A stretch of 64,000 bases of DNA from Henricia sp. BOLD:AAB3569 (Eukaryota > Echinodermata > Asteroidea > Spinulosida > Echinasteridae): contig JBBELK010000632.1 of assembly GCA_037783545.1 (NCBI GenBank), forward strand, positions 1 to 64,000, read 5' to 3'. Both the position numbers and the translations under genes were made by a program. Below the pieces are notes generated by a model. It did no database searches and had not been told where the DNA came from. It saw nothing but the letters and a program-made list of their open reading frames with translations. Position 1 is the stretch's first letter, and each line of letters begins with the position of its first letter. This document shows, piece after piece, positions 22,026-34,128 of this stretch.

Positions 22026-25000
22026 GTGTGTCCCAAATGCCGGCAAATTTGGAAATCAAGGAATTTTCCAACCAACTTCAAATTTTGCATGCTCCAAACT
22101 GTATATATTCCGCACTTGTCATGCAAAATTGACAGATTTTCGCTGGGAAATGACGGAGAAATTTCAGAGTTTAGGGAAAACGGAGCTCGGCTGCGTGGTT
22201 ATTCCCCTAACCGTGGCTGTTGGGACACCCTGCGCATGCGCTGGTGTACATTTCTACGGCCGTTGACTCACCCCAGATTGTTACGGGAATTAGGTCAAAG
22301 TGTGTCCCAAATGCCGGCAAATTTGGAAATCAAGGAATTTTCCAACCAACTTCAAATTTTGCATGCTCCAAACTGTATATATTCCGCACTTTTCATGCAA
22401 AATTGACAGATTTTCGCTGGGAAATGACGGATAAATTTTAGAGTTTAGGGAAAACGGAGCTCGGCTGCGTGGTTATTCCCCTAACCGTGGCTGTTGGGAC
22501 ACCCTGCGCCGCGCTGGTGTACATTTGTACGGCCGTTGACTCACCCCAGATTGTGACGGGAATTAGGTCAAAGTGTGTCCCAAATGCCGGCAAATTTGGA
22601 AATCAAGGAATTTTCCAACCAATTTCAAATTTTGCATGCTCCAAACTGTATATATTCCGCACTTGTCATGCAAAATTGACAGATTTTCGCTGGGAAATGA
22701 CGGAGAAATTTCAGAGTTTAGGGAAAACGGAGCTCGGCTGCGTGGTTATTCCCCTAACCGTGGCTGTTGGGACACCCTGCGCCGCGCTGGTGTACATTTG
22801 TACTGCCGTTGACTCACCCCATATTGTGACGGGAATTAGGTCAAAGTGTGTCCCAAATGCCGGCAAATTTGGAAATCAAGGAATTTTCCAACCAACTTCA
22901 AATTTTGCATGCTCCAAACTGTATATATTCCGCACTTTTCATGCAAAATTGACAGATTTTCGCTGGGAAATGACGGAGAAATTTCAGAGTTTAGGGATAA
23001 CGGAGCTCGGCTGCGTGGTTATTCCCCTAACCGTGGCTGTTGGGACACCCTGCGCCGCGCTGGTGTACATTTGTACGGCCGTTGACTCACCCCAGATTGT
23101 GACGGGAATTAGGTCAAAGTGTGTCCCAAATGCCGGCAAATTTGGAAATCAAGGAATTTTCCAACCAACTTCAAATTTTACATGCTCCAAACTGTATATA
23201 TTCCGCACTTGTCATGCAAAATTGACAGATTTTCGCTGGGAAATGACGGAGAAATTTCAGAGTTTAGGGAAAACGGAGCTCGGCTGCGTGGTTATTCCCC
23301 TAACCGTGGCTGTTGGGACACCCTGCGCATGCGCCGCGCTGGTGTACATTTGTACGGCCGTTGACTCACCCCAGATTGTGACGGGAATTAGGTCAAAGTG
23401 TGTCCCAAATGCCGGCAAATTTGGAAATCAAGGAATTTTCCAACCAACTTCAAATTTTGCATGCTCCAAACTGTATATATTCCGCACTTTTCATGTAAAA
23501 TTGACAGATTTTCGCTGGGAAATGACGGAGAAATTTCAGAGTTTAGGGATAACGGAGCTCGGCTGCGTGGTTATTCCCCTAACCGTGGCTGTTGGGACAC
23601 CCTGCGCCGCGCTGGTGTACATTTGTACGGCCGTTGACTCACCCCAGATTGTGACGGGAATTAGGTCAAAGTGTGTCCCAAATGCCGGCAAATTTGGAAA
23701 TCAAGGAATTTTCCAACCAACTTCAAATTTTACATGCTCCAAACTGTATATATTCCGCACTTGTCATGCAAAATTGACAGATTTTCGCTGGGAAATGACG
23801 GAGAAATTTCAGAGTTTAGGGAAAACGGAGCTCGGCTGCGTGGTTATTCCCCTAACCGTGGCTGTTGGGACACCCTGCGCATGCGCCGCGCTGGTGTACA
23901 TTTGTACGGCCGTTGACTCACCCCAGATTGTGACGGGAATTAGGTCAAAGTGTGTCCCAAATGCCGGCAAATTTGGAAATCAAGGAATTTTCCAACCAAC
24001 TTCAAATTTTGCATGCTCCAAACTGTATATATTCCGCACTTGTCATGCAAAATTGACAGATTTTCGCTGGGAAATGACGGAGAAATTTCAGAGTTTAGGG
24101 AAAACGGAGCTCGGCTGCGTGGTTATTCCCCTAACCGTGGCTGTTGGGACACCCTGCGCCGCGCTGGTGTACATTTGTACGGCCGTTGACTCACCCCAGA
24201 TTGTGACGGGAATTAGGTCAAAGTGTGTCCCAAATGCCGGCAAATTTGGAAATCAAGGAATTTTCCAACCAACTTCAAATTTTGCACGCTCCAAACTGTA
24301 TATATTCCGCACTTGTCATGCAAAATTGACAAATTTTCGCTGGGAAATGACGGAGAAATTTCAGAGTTTAGGGAAAACGGAGCTCGGCTGCGTGGTTATT
24401 CCCCTAACCGTGGCTGTTGGGACACCCTGCGCCGCGCTGGTGTACATTTGTACGGCCGTTGACTCACCCCAGATTGTGACGGGAATTAGGTCAAAGTGTG
24501 TCCCAAATGCCGGCAAATTTGGAAATCAAGGAATTTTCCAACCAACTTCAAATTTTGCACGCTCCAAACTGTATATATTCCGCACTTGTCATGCAAAATT
24601 GACAAATTTTCGCTGGGAAATGACGGAGAAATTTCAGAGTTTAGGGAAAACGGAGCTCGGCTGCGTGGTTATTCCCCTAACCGTGGCTGTTTGGACACCC
24701 TGCGCCGCGCTGGTGTACATTTGTACGGCCGTTGACTCACCCCAGATTGTGACGGGAATTAGGTCAAAGTGTGTCCCAAATGCCGGCAAATTTGGAAATC
24801 AAGGAATTTTCCAACCAACTTCAAATTTTACATGCTCCAAACTGTATATATTCCGCACTTGTCATGCAAAATTGACAGATTTTCGCTGGGAAATGACGGA
24901 GAAATTTCAGAGTTTAGGGAAAACGGAGCTCGGCTGCGTGGTTATTCCCCTAACCGTGGCTGTTGGGACACCCTGCGCATGCGCCGCGCTGGTGTACATT

Positions 25001-25866
25001 TGTACGGCCGTTGACTCACCCCAGATTGTGACGGGAATTAGGTCAAAGTGTGTCCCAAATGCCGGCAAATTTGGAAATCAAGGAATTTTCCAACCAACTT
25101 CAAATTTTGCATGCTCCAAACTGTATATATTCCGCACTTGTCATGCAAAATTGACAGATTTTCGCTGGGAAATGACGGATAAATTTTAGAGTTTAGGGAA
25201 AACGGAGCTCGGCTGCGTGGTTATTCCCCTAACCGTGGCTGTTGGGACACCCTGCGCCGCGCTGGTGTACATTTGTACGGCCGTTGACTCACCCCAGATT
25301 GTGACGGGAATTAGGTCAAAGTGTGTCCCAAATGCCAGCAAATTTGGAAATCAAGGAATTTTCCAACCAACTTCAAATTTTGCACGCTCCAAACTGTATA
25401 TATTCCGCACTTGTCATGCAAAATTGACAAATTTTCGCTGGGAAATGACGGAGAAATTTCAGAGTTTAGGGAAAACGGAGCTCGGCTGCGTGGTTATTCC
25501 CCTAACCGTGGCTGTTGGGACACCCTGCGCCGCGCTGGTGTACATTTGTACGGCCGTTGACTCACCCCAGATTGTGACGGGAATTAGGTCAAAGTGTGTC
25601 CCAAATGCCGGCAAATTTGGAAATCAAGGAATTTTCCAACCAACTTCAAATTTTGCATGCTCCAAACTGTATATATTCCGCACTTGTCATGCAAAATTGA
25701 CAGATTTTCGCTGGGAAATGACGGAGAAATTTTAGAGTTTAGGGAAAACGGAGCTCGGCTGCGTGGTTATTCCCCTAACCGTGGCTGTTGGGACACCCTG
25801 CGCCGCGCTGGTGTACATTTGTACGGCCGTTGACTCACCCCAGATTGTGACGGGAATTAGGTCAAA
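22026..25866 (+). repeat. Rearranged 8-mer derivative
   Basis: Starts with the same 274-bp TTGTGACTGG monomer but lacks the TTGCCTGC copy: 22300 and 22846 carry ACTTTTCATG, 22573 carries TTGTACTGCC. A 552-bp dimer (ACTTTTCATG 273-mer plus TTTTACATGC 279-mer) is present twice, 22846-23397 and 23398-23949. A GCACGCTCC/GACAAATT monomer is doubled at 24223 and 24496, the second with TGTTTGGACA. Monomers at 22300, 25048 and 25594 share AAATTTTAGAG. The first 1.37 kb matches 32211-33582. Confidence 0.8.
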
Positions 25867-28068
25867 GTGTGTCCCAAATGCCGGCAAATTTGGAAATCAA
25901 GGAATTTTCCAACCAACTTCAAATTTTGCCTGCTCCAAACTGTATATATTCCGCACTTGTCATGCAAAATTGACAGATTTTCGCTGGGAAATGACGGAGA
26001 AATTTCAGAGTCTAGGGAAAACGGAGCTCGGCTGCGTGGTTATTCCCCTAACCGTGGCTGTTGGGACACCCTGCACCGCGCTGGTGTACATTTGTACGGC
26101 CGTTGACTCACCCCAGATTGTGACGGGAATTAGGTCAAAGTGTGTCCCAAATGCCGGCAAATTTGGAAATCAAGGAATTTTCCAACCAACTTCAAATTTT
26201 GCATGCTCCAAACTGTATATATTCCGCACTTTTCATGCAAAATTGACAGATTTTCGCTAGGAAATGACGGAGAAATTTCAGAGTTTAGGGAAAACGGAGC
26301 TCGGCTGCGTGGTTATTCCCCTAACCGTGGCTGTTGGGACACCCTGCGCCGCGCTGGTGTACATTTGTACGGCCGTTGACTCACCCCAGATTGTGACGGG
26401 AATTAGGTCAAAGTGTGTCCCAAATGCCGGCAAATTTGGAAATCAAGGAATTTTCCAACCAACTTCAAATTTGGCATGCTCCAAACTGTATATATTCCGC
26501 ACTTGTCATGCAAAATTGACAGATTTTCGCTGGGAAATGACGGAGAAATTTCAGAGTTTAGGGAAAACGGAGCTCGGCTGCGTGGTTATTCCCCTAACCG
26601 TGGCTGTTGGGACACCCTGCTCCGCGCTGGTGTACATTTGTACTGCCGTTGACTCACCCCAGATTGTGACGGGAATTAGGTCAAAGTGTGTCCCAAATGC
26701 CGGCAAATTTGGAAATTAAGGAATTTTCCAACCAACTTCAAATTTTGCATGCTCCAAACTGTATATATTCCGCACTTTTCATGCAAAATTGACAGATTTT
26801 CGCTGGGAAATGACGGAGAAATTTCAGAGTTTAGGGATAACGGAGCTCGGCTGCGTGGTTATTCCCCTAACCGTGGCTGTTGGGACACCCTGTGCCGCGC
26901 TGGTGTACATTTGTACGGCCGTTGACTCACCCCAGATTGTGACGGGAATTAGGTCAAAGTGTGTCCCAAATGCCGGCAAATTTGGAAATCAAGGAATTTT
27001 CCAACCAACTTCAAATTTTACATGCTCCAAACTGTATATATTCCGCACTTGTCATGCAAAATTGACAGATTTTCGCTGGGAAATGACGGAGAAATTTCAG
27101 AGTTTAGGGAAAACGGAGCTCGGCTGCGTGGTTATTCCCCTAACCGTGGCTGTTGGGACACCCTGCGCATGCGCCGCGCTGGTGTACATTTGTACGGCCG
27201 TTGACTCACCCCAGATTGTGACGGGAATTAGGTCAAAGTGTGTCCCAAATGCCGGCAAATTTGGAAATCAAGGAATTTTCCAACCAACTTCAAATTTTGC
27301 ACGCTCCAAACTGTATATATTCCGCACTTGTCATGCAAAATTGACAAATTTTCGCTGGGAAATGACGGAGAAATTTCAGAGTTTAGGGAAAACGGAGCTC
27401 GGCTGCGTGGTTATTCCCCTAACCGTGGCTGTTGGGACACCCTGCGCCGCGCTGGTGTACATTTGTACGGCCGTTGACTCACCCCAGATTGTGACGGGAA
27501 TTAGGTCAAAGTGTGTCCCAAATGCCGGCAAATTTGGAAATCAAGGAATTTTCCAACCAACTTCAAATTTTACATGCTCCAAACTGTATATATTCCGCAC
27601 TTGTCATGCAAAATTGACAGATTTTCGCTGGGAAATGACGGAGAAATTTCAGAGTTTAGGGAAAACGGAGCTCGGCTGCGTGGTTATTCCCCTAACCGTG
27701 GCTGTTGGGACACCCTGCGCATGCGCCGCGCTGGTGTACATTTGTACGGCCGTTGACTCACCCCAGATTGTGACGGGAATTAGGTCAAAGTGTGTCCCAA
27801 ATGCCGGCAAATTTGGAAATCAAGGAATTTTCCAACCAACTTCAAATTTTGCACGCTCCAAACTGTATATATTCCGCACTTGTCATGCAAAATTGACAAA
27901 TTTTCGCTGGGAAATGACGGAGAAATTTCAGAGTTTAGGGAAAACGGAGCTCGGCTGCGTGGTTATTCCCCTATCCGTGGCTGTTGGGACACCCTGCGCA
28001 TGCGCCGCGCTGGTGTACATTTGTACGGCCGTTGACTCACCCCAGATTGTGACGGGAATTAGGTCAAA
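25867..28068 (+). repeat. Copy of 19824-22025, offset 6,043 bp
   Basis: Eight monomers (25867 TTGCCTGC, 26140 ACTTTTCATG, 26413 TTGTACTGCC, 26686 AATTAAGG with GGGATAACGG, 26959 TTTTACATGC, 27238 GACAAATT, 27511 TTTTACATGC, 27790 GACAAATT with CCCTATCCG) repeat the order of 19824-22025 at a constant 6,043-bp offset. Private differences such as TTTGGCATG at 26470 and CTGTGCCG at 26890 show the copies have since diverged slightly. Confidence 0.8.
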
Positions 28069-28341
28069 GTGTGTCCCAAATGCCGGCAAATTTGGAAATC
28101 AAGGAATTTTCCAACCAACTTCAAATTTTGCATGCTCCAAATTGTATATATTCCGCACTTGTCATGCAAAATTGACAGATTTTCGCTGGGAAATGATGGA
28201 GAAATTTCAGAGTTTAGGGAAAACGGAGCTCGGCTGCGTGGTTATTCCCCTAACCGTGGCTGTTGGGACACCCTGCGCCGCGCTGGTGTACATTTGTACG
28301 GCCGTTGACTCACCCCAGATTGTGACGGGAATTAGGTCAAA
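27511..28341 (+). repeat. 831-bp trimer HOR, first copy
   Basis: Three monomers of 279, 279 and 273 bp: TTTTACATGC; GCACGCTCC with GACAAATT and CCCTATCCG; and CAAATTGTAT with GAAATGATGG. The same trimer recurs at 29992-30822 and 30823-31653. The first two monomers overlap the 6,043-bp-offset block, so the trimer grew out of the 8-mer family. Confidence 0.85.
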
Positions 28342-28893
28342 GTGTGTCCCAAATGCCGGCAAATTTGGAAATCAAGGAATTTTCCAACCAACTTCAAATT
28401 TTGCATGCTCCAAACTGTATATATTCCGCACTTGTCATGCAAAATTGACAGATTTTCGCTGGGAAATGACGGAGAAATTTCAGAGTTTAGGGAAAACGGA
28501 GCTCGGCTGCGTGGTTATTCCCCTAACCGTGGCTGTTGGGACACCCTGCGCATGCGCCGCGCTGGTGTACATTTGTACGGCCGTTGACTCACCCCAGATT
28601 GTGACGGGAATTAGGTCAAAGTGTGTCCCAAATGCCGGCAAATTTGGAAATCAAGGAATTTTCCAACCAACTTCAAATTTTGCATGCTCCAAACTGTATA
28701 TATTCCGCACTTGTCATGCAAAATTGACAGATTTTCGCTGGGAAATGACGGAGAAATTTCAGAGTTTAGGGAAAACGGAGCTCGGCTGCGTGGTTATTCC
28801 CCTAACCGTGGCTGTTGGGACACCCTGCGCCGCGCTGGTGTACATTTGTACGGCCGTTGACTCACCCCAGATTGTGACGGGAATTAGGTCAAA
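28342..28893 (+). repeat. Two generic monomers
   Basis: A 279-bp copy (28342) and a 273-bp copy (28621) with majority sequence and no diagnostic variants. They separate the first 831-bp trimer from the block shared with 5535-6358. Confidence 0.8.
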
Positions 28894-29718
28894 GTGTGTC
28901 CCAAATGCCGGCAAATTTGGAAATCAAGGAATTTTCCAACCAACTTCAAATTTTGCACGCTCCAAACTGTATATATTCCGCACTTGTCATGCAAAATTGA
29001 CAGATTTTCGCTGGGAAATGACGGAGAAATTTCAGAGTTTAGGGAAAACGGAGCTCGGCTGCGTGGTTATTCCCCTAACCGTGGCTGTTGGGACACCCTG
29101 CGCCGCGCTGGTGTACATTTGTACGGCCGTTGACTCACCCCTGATTGTGACGGGAATTAGGTCAAAGTGTGTCCCAAATGCCGGCGAATTTGGAAATCAA
29201 GGAATTTTCCAACCAACTTCAAATTTTGCATGCTCCAAACTGTATATATTCCGCACTTGTCATGCAAAATTGACAGATTTTCGCTGGGAAATGACGGAGA
29301 AAATTCAGAGTTTAGGGAAAACGGAGCTCGGCTGCGTGGTTATTCCCCTAACCGTGGCTGTTGGGACACCCTGCGCCGCGCTGGTGTACATTTGTACGGC
29401 CGTTGACTCACCCCAGATTGTGACGGGAATTAGGTCAAAGTGTGTCCCAAATGCCGGCAAATTTGGAAATCAAGGAATTTTCCAACCAACTTCAAATTTT
29501 GCATGCTCCAAACTGTATATATTCCGCACTTGTCATGCAAAATTGACAGATTTTCGCTGGGAAATGACGGAGAAATTTCAGAGTTTAGGGAAAACGGAAC
29601 TCGGCTGCGTGGTTATTCCTCTAACCGTGGCTGTTGGGACACCCTGCGCATGCGCCGCGCTGGTGTACATTTGTACGGCCGTTGACTCACCCCAGATTGT
29701 GACGGGAATTAGGTCAAA
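28894..29718 (+). repeat. Distant copy of block 5535-6358
   Basis: Carries the same ordered variants as 5535-6358: GCACGCTCC, CCCCTGATTG, GGCGAATTT, GAAAATTCAG, ACGGAACTCGG and TTCCTCTAACC. It is followed by a monomer at 29719 (GGATAAATTT, GGCTACTTGG, CTGCACCG) in place of the 825-bp HOR, so the shared segment ends at or near 29718. Confidence 0.85.
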
Positions 29719-29991
29719 GTGTGTCCCAAATGCCGGCAAATTTGGAAATCAAGGAATTTTCCAACCAACTTCAAATTTTGCATGCTCCAAACTGTATATA
29801 TTCCGCACTTGTCATGCAAAATTGACAGATTTTCGCTGGGAAATGACGGATAAATTTCAGAGTTTAGGGAAAACGGAGCTCGGCTACTTGGTTATTCCCC
29901 TAACCGTGGCTGTTGGGACACCCTGCACCGCGCTGGTGTACATTTGTACGGCCGTTGACTCACCCCAGATTGTGACGGGAATTAGGTCAAA
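29719..29991 (+). repeat. Single divergent 273-bp monomer
   Basis: Has GGATAAATTT, GGCTACTTGG and CTGCACCG; the last two relate it to the 18998 monomer of the 8-mer HOR (GGCTACGTGG, CTGCACCG). It sits between the 5535-type block and the tandem 831-bp trimers. Confidence 0.75.
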
Positions 29992-31653
29992 GTGTGTCCC
30001 AAATGCCGGCAAATTTGGAAATCAAGGAATTTTCCAACCAACTTCAAATTTTACATGCTCCAAACTGTATATATTCCGCACTTGTCATGCAAAATTGACA
30101 GATTTTCGCTGGGAAATGACGGAGAAATTTCAGAGTTTAGGGAAAACGGAGCTCGGCTGCGTGGTTATTCCCCTAACCGTGGCTGTTGGGACACCCTGCG
30201 CATGCGCCGCGCTGGTGTACATTTGTACGGCCGTTGACTCACCCCAGATTGTGACGGGAATTAGGTCAAAGTGTGTCCCAAATGCCGGCAAATTTGGAAA
30301 TCAAGGAATTTTCCAACCAACTTCAAATTTTGCACGCTCCAAACTGTATATATTCCGCACTTGTCATGCAAAATTGACAAATTTTCGCTGGGAAATGACG
30401 GAGAAATTTCAGAGTTTAGGGAAAACGGAGCTCGGCTGCGTGGTTATTCCCCTATCCGTGGCTGTTGGGACACCCTGCGCATGCGCCGCGCTGGTGTACA
30501 TTTGTACGGCCGTTGACTCACCCCAGATTGTGACGGGAATTAGGTCAAAGTGTGTCCCAAATGCCGGCAAATTTGGAAATCAAGGAATTTTCCAACCAAC
30601 TTCAAATTTTGCATGCTCCAAATTGTATATATTCCGCACTTGTCATGCAAAATTGACAGATTTTCGCTGGGAAATGATGGAGAAATTTCAGAGTTTAGGG
30701 AAAACGGAGCTCGGCTGCGTGGTTATTCCCCTAACCGTGGCTGTTGGGACACCCTGCGCCGCGCTGGTGTACATTTGTACGGCCGTTGACTCACCCCAGA
30801 TTGTGACGGGAATTAGGTCAAAGTGTGTCCCAAATGCCGGCAAATTTGGAAATCAAGGAATTTTCCAACCAACTTCAAATTTTACATGCTCCAAACTGTA
30901 TATATTCCGCACTTGTCATGCAAAATTGACAGATTTTCGCTGGGAAATGACGGAGAAATTTCAGAGTTTAGGGAAAACGGAGCTCGGCTGCGTGGTTATT
31001 CCCCTAACCGTGGCTGTTGGGACACCCTGCGCATGCGCCGCGCTGGTGTACATTTGTACGGCCGTTGACTCACCCCAGATTGTGACGGGAATTAGGTCAA
31101 AGTGTGTCCCAAATGCCGGCAAATTTGGAAATCAAGGAATTTTCCAACCAACTTCAAATTTTGCACGCTCCAAACTGTATATATTCCGCACTTGTCATGC
31201 AAAATTGACAAATTTTCGCTGGGAAATGACGGAGAAATTTCAGAGTTTAGGGAAAACGGAGCTCGGCTGCGTGGTTATTCCCCTATCCGTGGCTGTTGGG
31301 ACACCCTGCGCATGCGCCGCGCTGGTGTACATTTGTACGGCCGTTGACTCACCCCAGATTGTGACGGGAATTAGGTCAAAGTGTGTCCCAAATGCCGGCA
31401 AATTTGGAAATCAAGGAATTTTCCAACCAACTTCAAATTTTGCATGCTCCAAATTGTATATATTCCGCACTTGTCATGCAAAATTGACAGATTTTCGCTG
31501 GGAAATGATGGAGAAATTTCAGAGTTTAGGGAAAACGGAGCTCGGCTGCGTGGTTATTCCCCTAACCGTGGCTGTTGGGACACCCTGCGCCGCGCTGGTG
31601 TACATTTGTACGGCCGTTGACTCACCCCAGATTGTGACGGGAATTAGGTCAAA
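29992..31653 (+). repeat. 831-bp trimer HOR, two tandem copies
   Basis: Monomer triplets at 29992/30271/30550 and 30823/31102/31381 are each 279 + 279 + 273 bp and carry identical marker sets (TTTTACATGC; GACAAATT with CCCTATCCG; CAAATTGTAT with GAAATGATGG). I saw no difference between the two copies at these markers. Confidence 0.9.
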
Positions 31654-32210
31654 GTGTGTCCCAAATGCCGGCAAATTTGGAAATCAAGGAATTTTCCAAC
31701 CAACTTCAAATTTTGCATGCTCCAAACTGTATATATTCCGCACTTGTCATGCAAAATTGACAGATTTTCGCTGGGAAATGACGGAGAAATTTCAGAGTTT
31801 AGGGAAAACGGAGCTCGGCTGCGTGGTTATTCCCCTATCCGTGGCTGTTGGGACACCCTGCGCATGCGCCGCGCTGGTGTACATTTTTACGGCCGTTGAC
31901 TCACCCCAGATTGTGACGGGAATTAGGTCAAAGTGTGTCCCAAATGCCGGCAAATTTGGAAATCAAGGAATTTTCCAACCAACTTCAAATTTTGCATGCT
32001 CCAAACTGTATATATTCCGCACTTGTCATGCAAAATTGACAGATTTTCGCTGGGAAATGACGGAGAAATTTCAGAGTTTAGGGAAACGGAGCTCGGCTGC
32101 GTGGTTATTTCCCTAACCGTGGCTGTTGGGACACCCTGCGCATGCGCCGCGCTGGTGTACATTTGTGCGGCCGTTGACTCACCCCAGATTGTGACTGGAA
32201 TTAGGTCAAA
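31654..32210 (+). repeat. Two transition monomers
   Basis: The 31654 monomer combines a generic left part with the CCCTATCCG right part of the 831-bp family and has ATTTTTACGG. The 31933 monomer lacks one A in GGGAAACGG near 32083, has ATTTCCC and ATTTGTGCGG, and leads into the 274-bp monomer at 32211. The missing base is almost the only indel outside the length-class site between 12.84 and 54.7 kb. Confidence 0.75.
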
Positions 32211-34128
32211 GTGTGTCCCAAATGCCGGCAAATTTGGAAATCAAGGAATTTTCCAACCAACTTCAAATTTTGCATGCTCCAAACTGTATATATTCCGCAC
32301 TTGTCATGCAAAATTGACAGATTTTCGCTGGGAAATGACGGAGAAATTTCAGAGTTTAGGGAAAACGGAGCTCGGCTGCGTGGTTATTCCCCTAACCGTG
32401 GCTGTTGGGACACCCTGCGCATGCGCTGGTGTACATTTCTACGGCCGTTGACTCACCCCAGATTGTGACGGGAATTAGGTCAAAGTGTGTCCCAAATGCC
32501 GGCAAATTTGGAAATCAAGGAATTTTCCAACCAACTTCAAATTTTGCATGCTCCAAACTGTATATATTCCGCACTTTTCATGCAAAATTGACAGATTTTC
32601 GCTGGGAAATGACGGAGAAATTTTAGAGTTTAGGGAAAACGGAGCTCGGCTGCGTGGTTATTCCCCTAACCGTGGCTGTTGGGACACCCTGCGCCGCGCT
32701 GGTGTACATTTGTACGGCCGTTGACTCACCCCAGATTGTGACGGGAATTAGGTCAAAGTGTGTCCCAAATGCCGGCAAATTTGGAAATCAAGGAATTTTC
32801 CAACCAACTTCAAATTTTGCATGCTCCAAACTGTATATATTCCGCACTTGTCATGCAAAATTGACAGATTTTCGCTGGGAAATGACGGAGAAATTTCAGA
32901 GTTTAGGGAAAACGGAGCTCGGCTGCGTGGTTATTCCCCTAACCGTGGCTGTTGGGACACCCTGCGCCGCGCTGGTGTACATTTGTACTGCCGTTGACTC
33001 ACCCCAGATTGTGACGGGAATTAGGTCAAAGTGTGTCCCAAATGCCGGCAAATTTGGAAATCAAGGAATTTTCCAACCAACTTCAAATTTTGCATGCTCC
33101 AAACTGTATATATTCCGCACTTTTCATGCAAAATTGACAGATTTTCGCTGGGAAATGACGGAGAAATTTCAGAGTTTAGGGATAACGGAGCTCGGCTGCG
33201 TGGTTATTCCCCTAACCGTGGCTGTTGGGACACCCTGCGCCGCGCTGGTGTACATTTGTACGGCCGTTGACTCACCCCAGATTGTGACGGGAATTAGGTC
33301 AAAGTGTGTCCCAAATGCCGGCAAATTTGGAAATCAAGGAATTTTCCAACCAACTTCAAATGTTACATGCTCCAAACTGTATATATTCCGCACTTGTCAT
33401 GCAAAATTGACAGATTTTCGCTGGGAAATGACGGAGAAATTTCAGAGTTTAGGGAAAACGGAGCTCGGCTGCGTGGTTATTCCCCTAACCGTGGCTGTTG
33501 GGACACCCTGCGCATGCGCCGCGCTGGTGTACATTTGTACGGCCGTTGACTCACCCCAGATTGTGACGGGAATTAGGTCAAAGTGTGTCCCAAATGCCGG
33601 CAAATTTGGAAATCAAGGAATTTTCCAACCAACTTCAAATTTTGCATGCTCCAAACTGTATATATTCCGCACTTGTCATGCAAAATTGACAGATTTTCGC
33701 TGGGAAATGACGGAGAAATTTCAGAGTTTAGGGAAAACGGAGCTCGGCTGCGTGGTTATTCCCCTAACCGTGGCTGTTGGGACACCCTGCGCCGCGCTGG
33801 TGTACATTTGTACGGCCGTTGACTCACCCCAGATTGTGACGGGAATTAGGTCAAAGTGTGTCCCAAATGCCGGCAAATTTGGAAATCAAGGAATTTTCCA
33901 ACCAACTTCAAATTTTGCACGCTCCAAACTGTATATATTCCGCACTTGTCATGCAAAATTGACAAATTTTCGCTGGGAAATGACGGAGAAATTTCAGAGT
34001 TTAGGGAAAACGGAGCTCGGCTGCGTGGTTATTCCCCTAACCGTGGCTGTTTGGACACCCTGCGCCGCGCTGGTGTACATTTGTACGGCCGTTGACTCAC
34101 CCCAGATTGTGACGGGAATTAGGTCAAA
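32211..34128 (+). repeat. Re-used 8-mer segment, copy of 22026-23397 plus extras
   Basis: Monomers 32211 (274 bp, TTGTGACTGG), 32485 and 33031 (ACTTTTCATG), 32758 (TTGTACTGCC) and 33304 (TGTTACATGC, 279 bp) match 22026-23397 at a constant offset of 10,185 bp. A generic monomer follows at 33583, and 33856 carries GCACGCTCC, GACAAATT and TGTTTGGACA like the monomer at 24496. Confidence 0.8.

Noticed and set aside
26789-32116. Giant repetitive protein gene, and similar open frames at 1155-4955, 6968-11959 and 12845-17593
   Set aside because: The openness follows from a stop-free 273-bp monomer. Frames end wherever a 274-bp monomer or small indel occurs, recurrent variants are mostly non-synonymous, and there are no introns, start context or unique ends.
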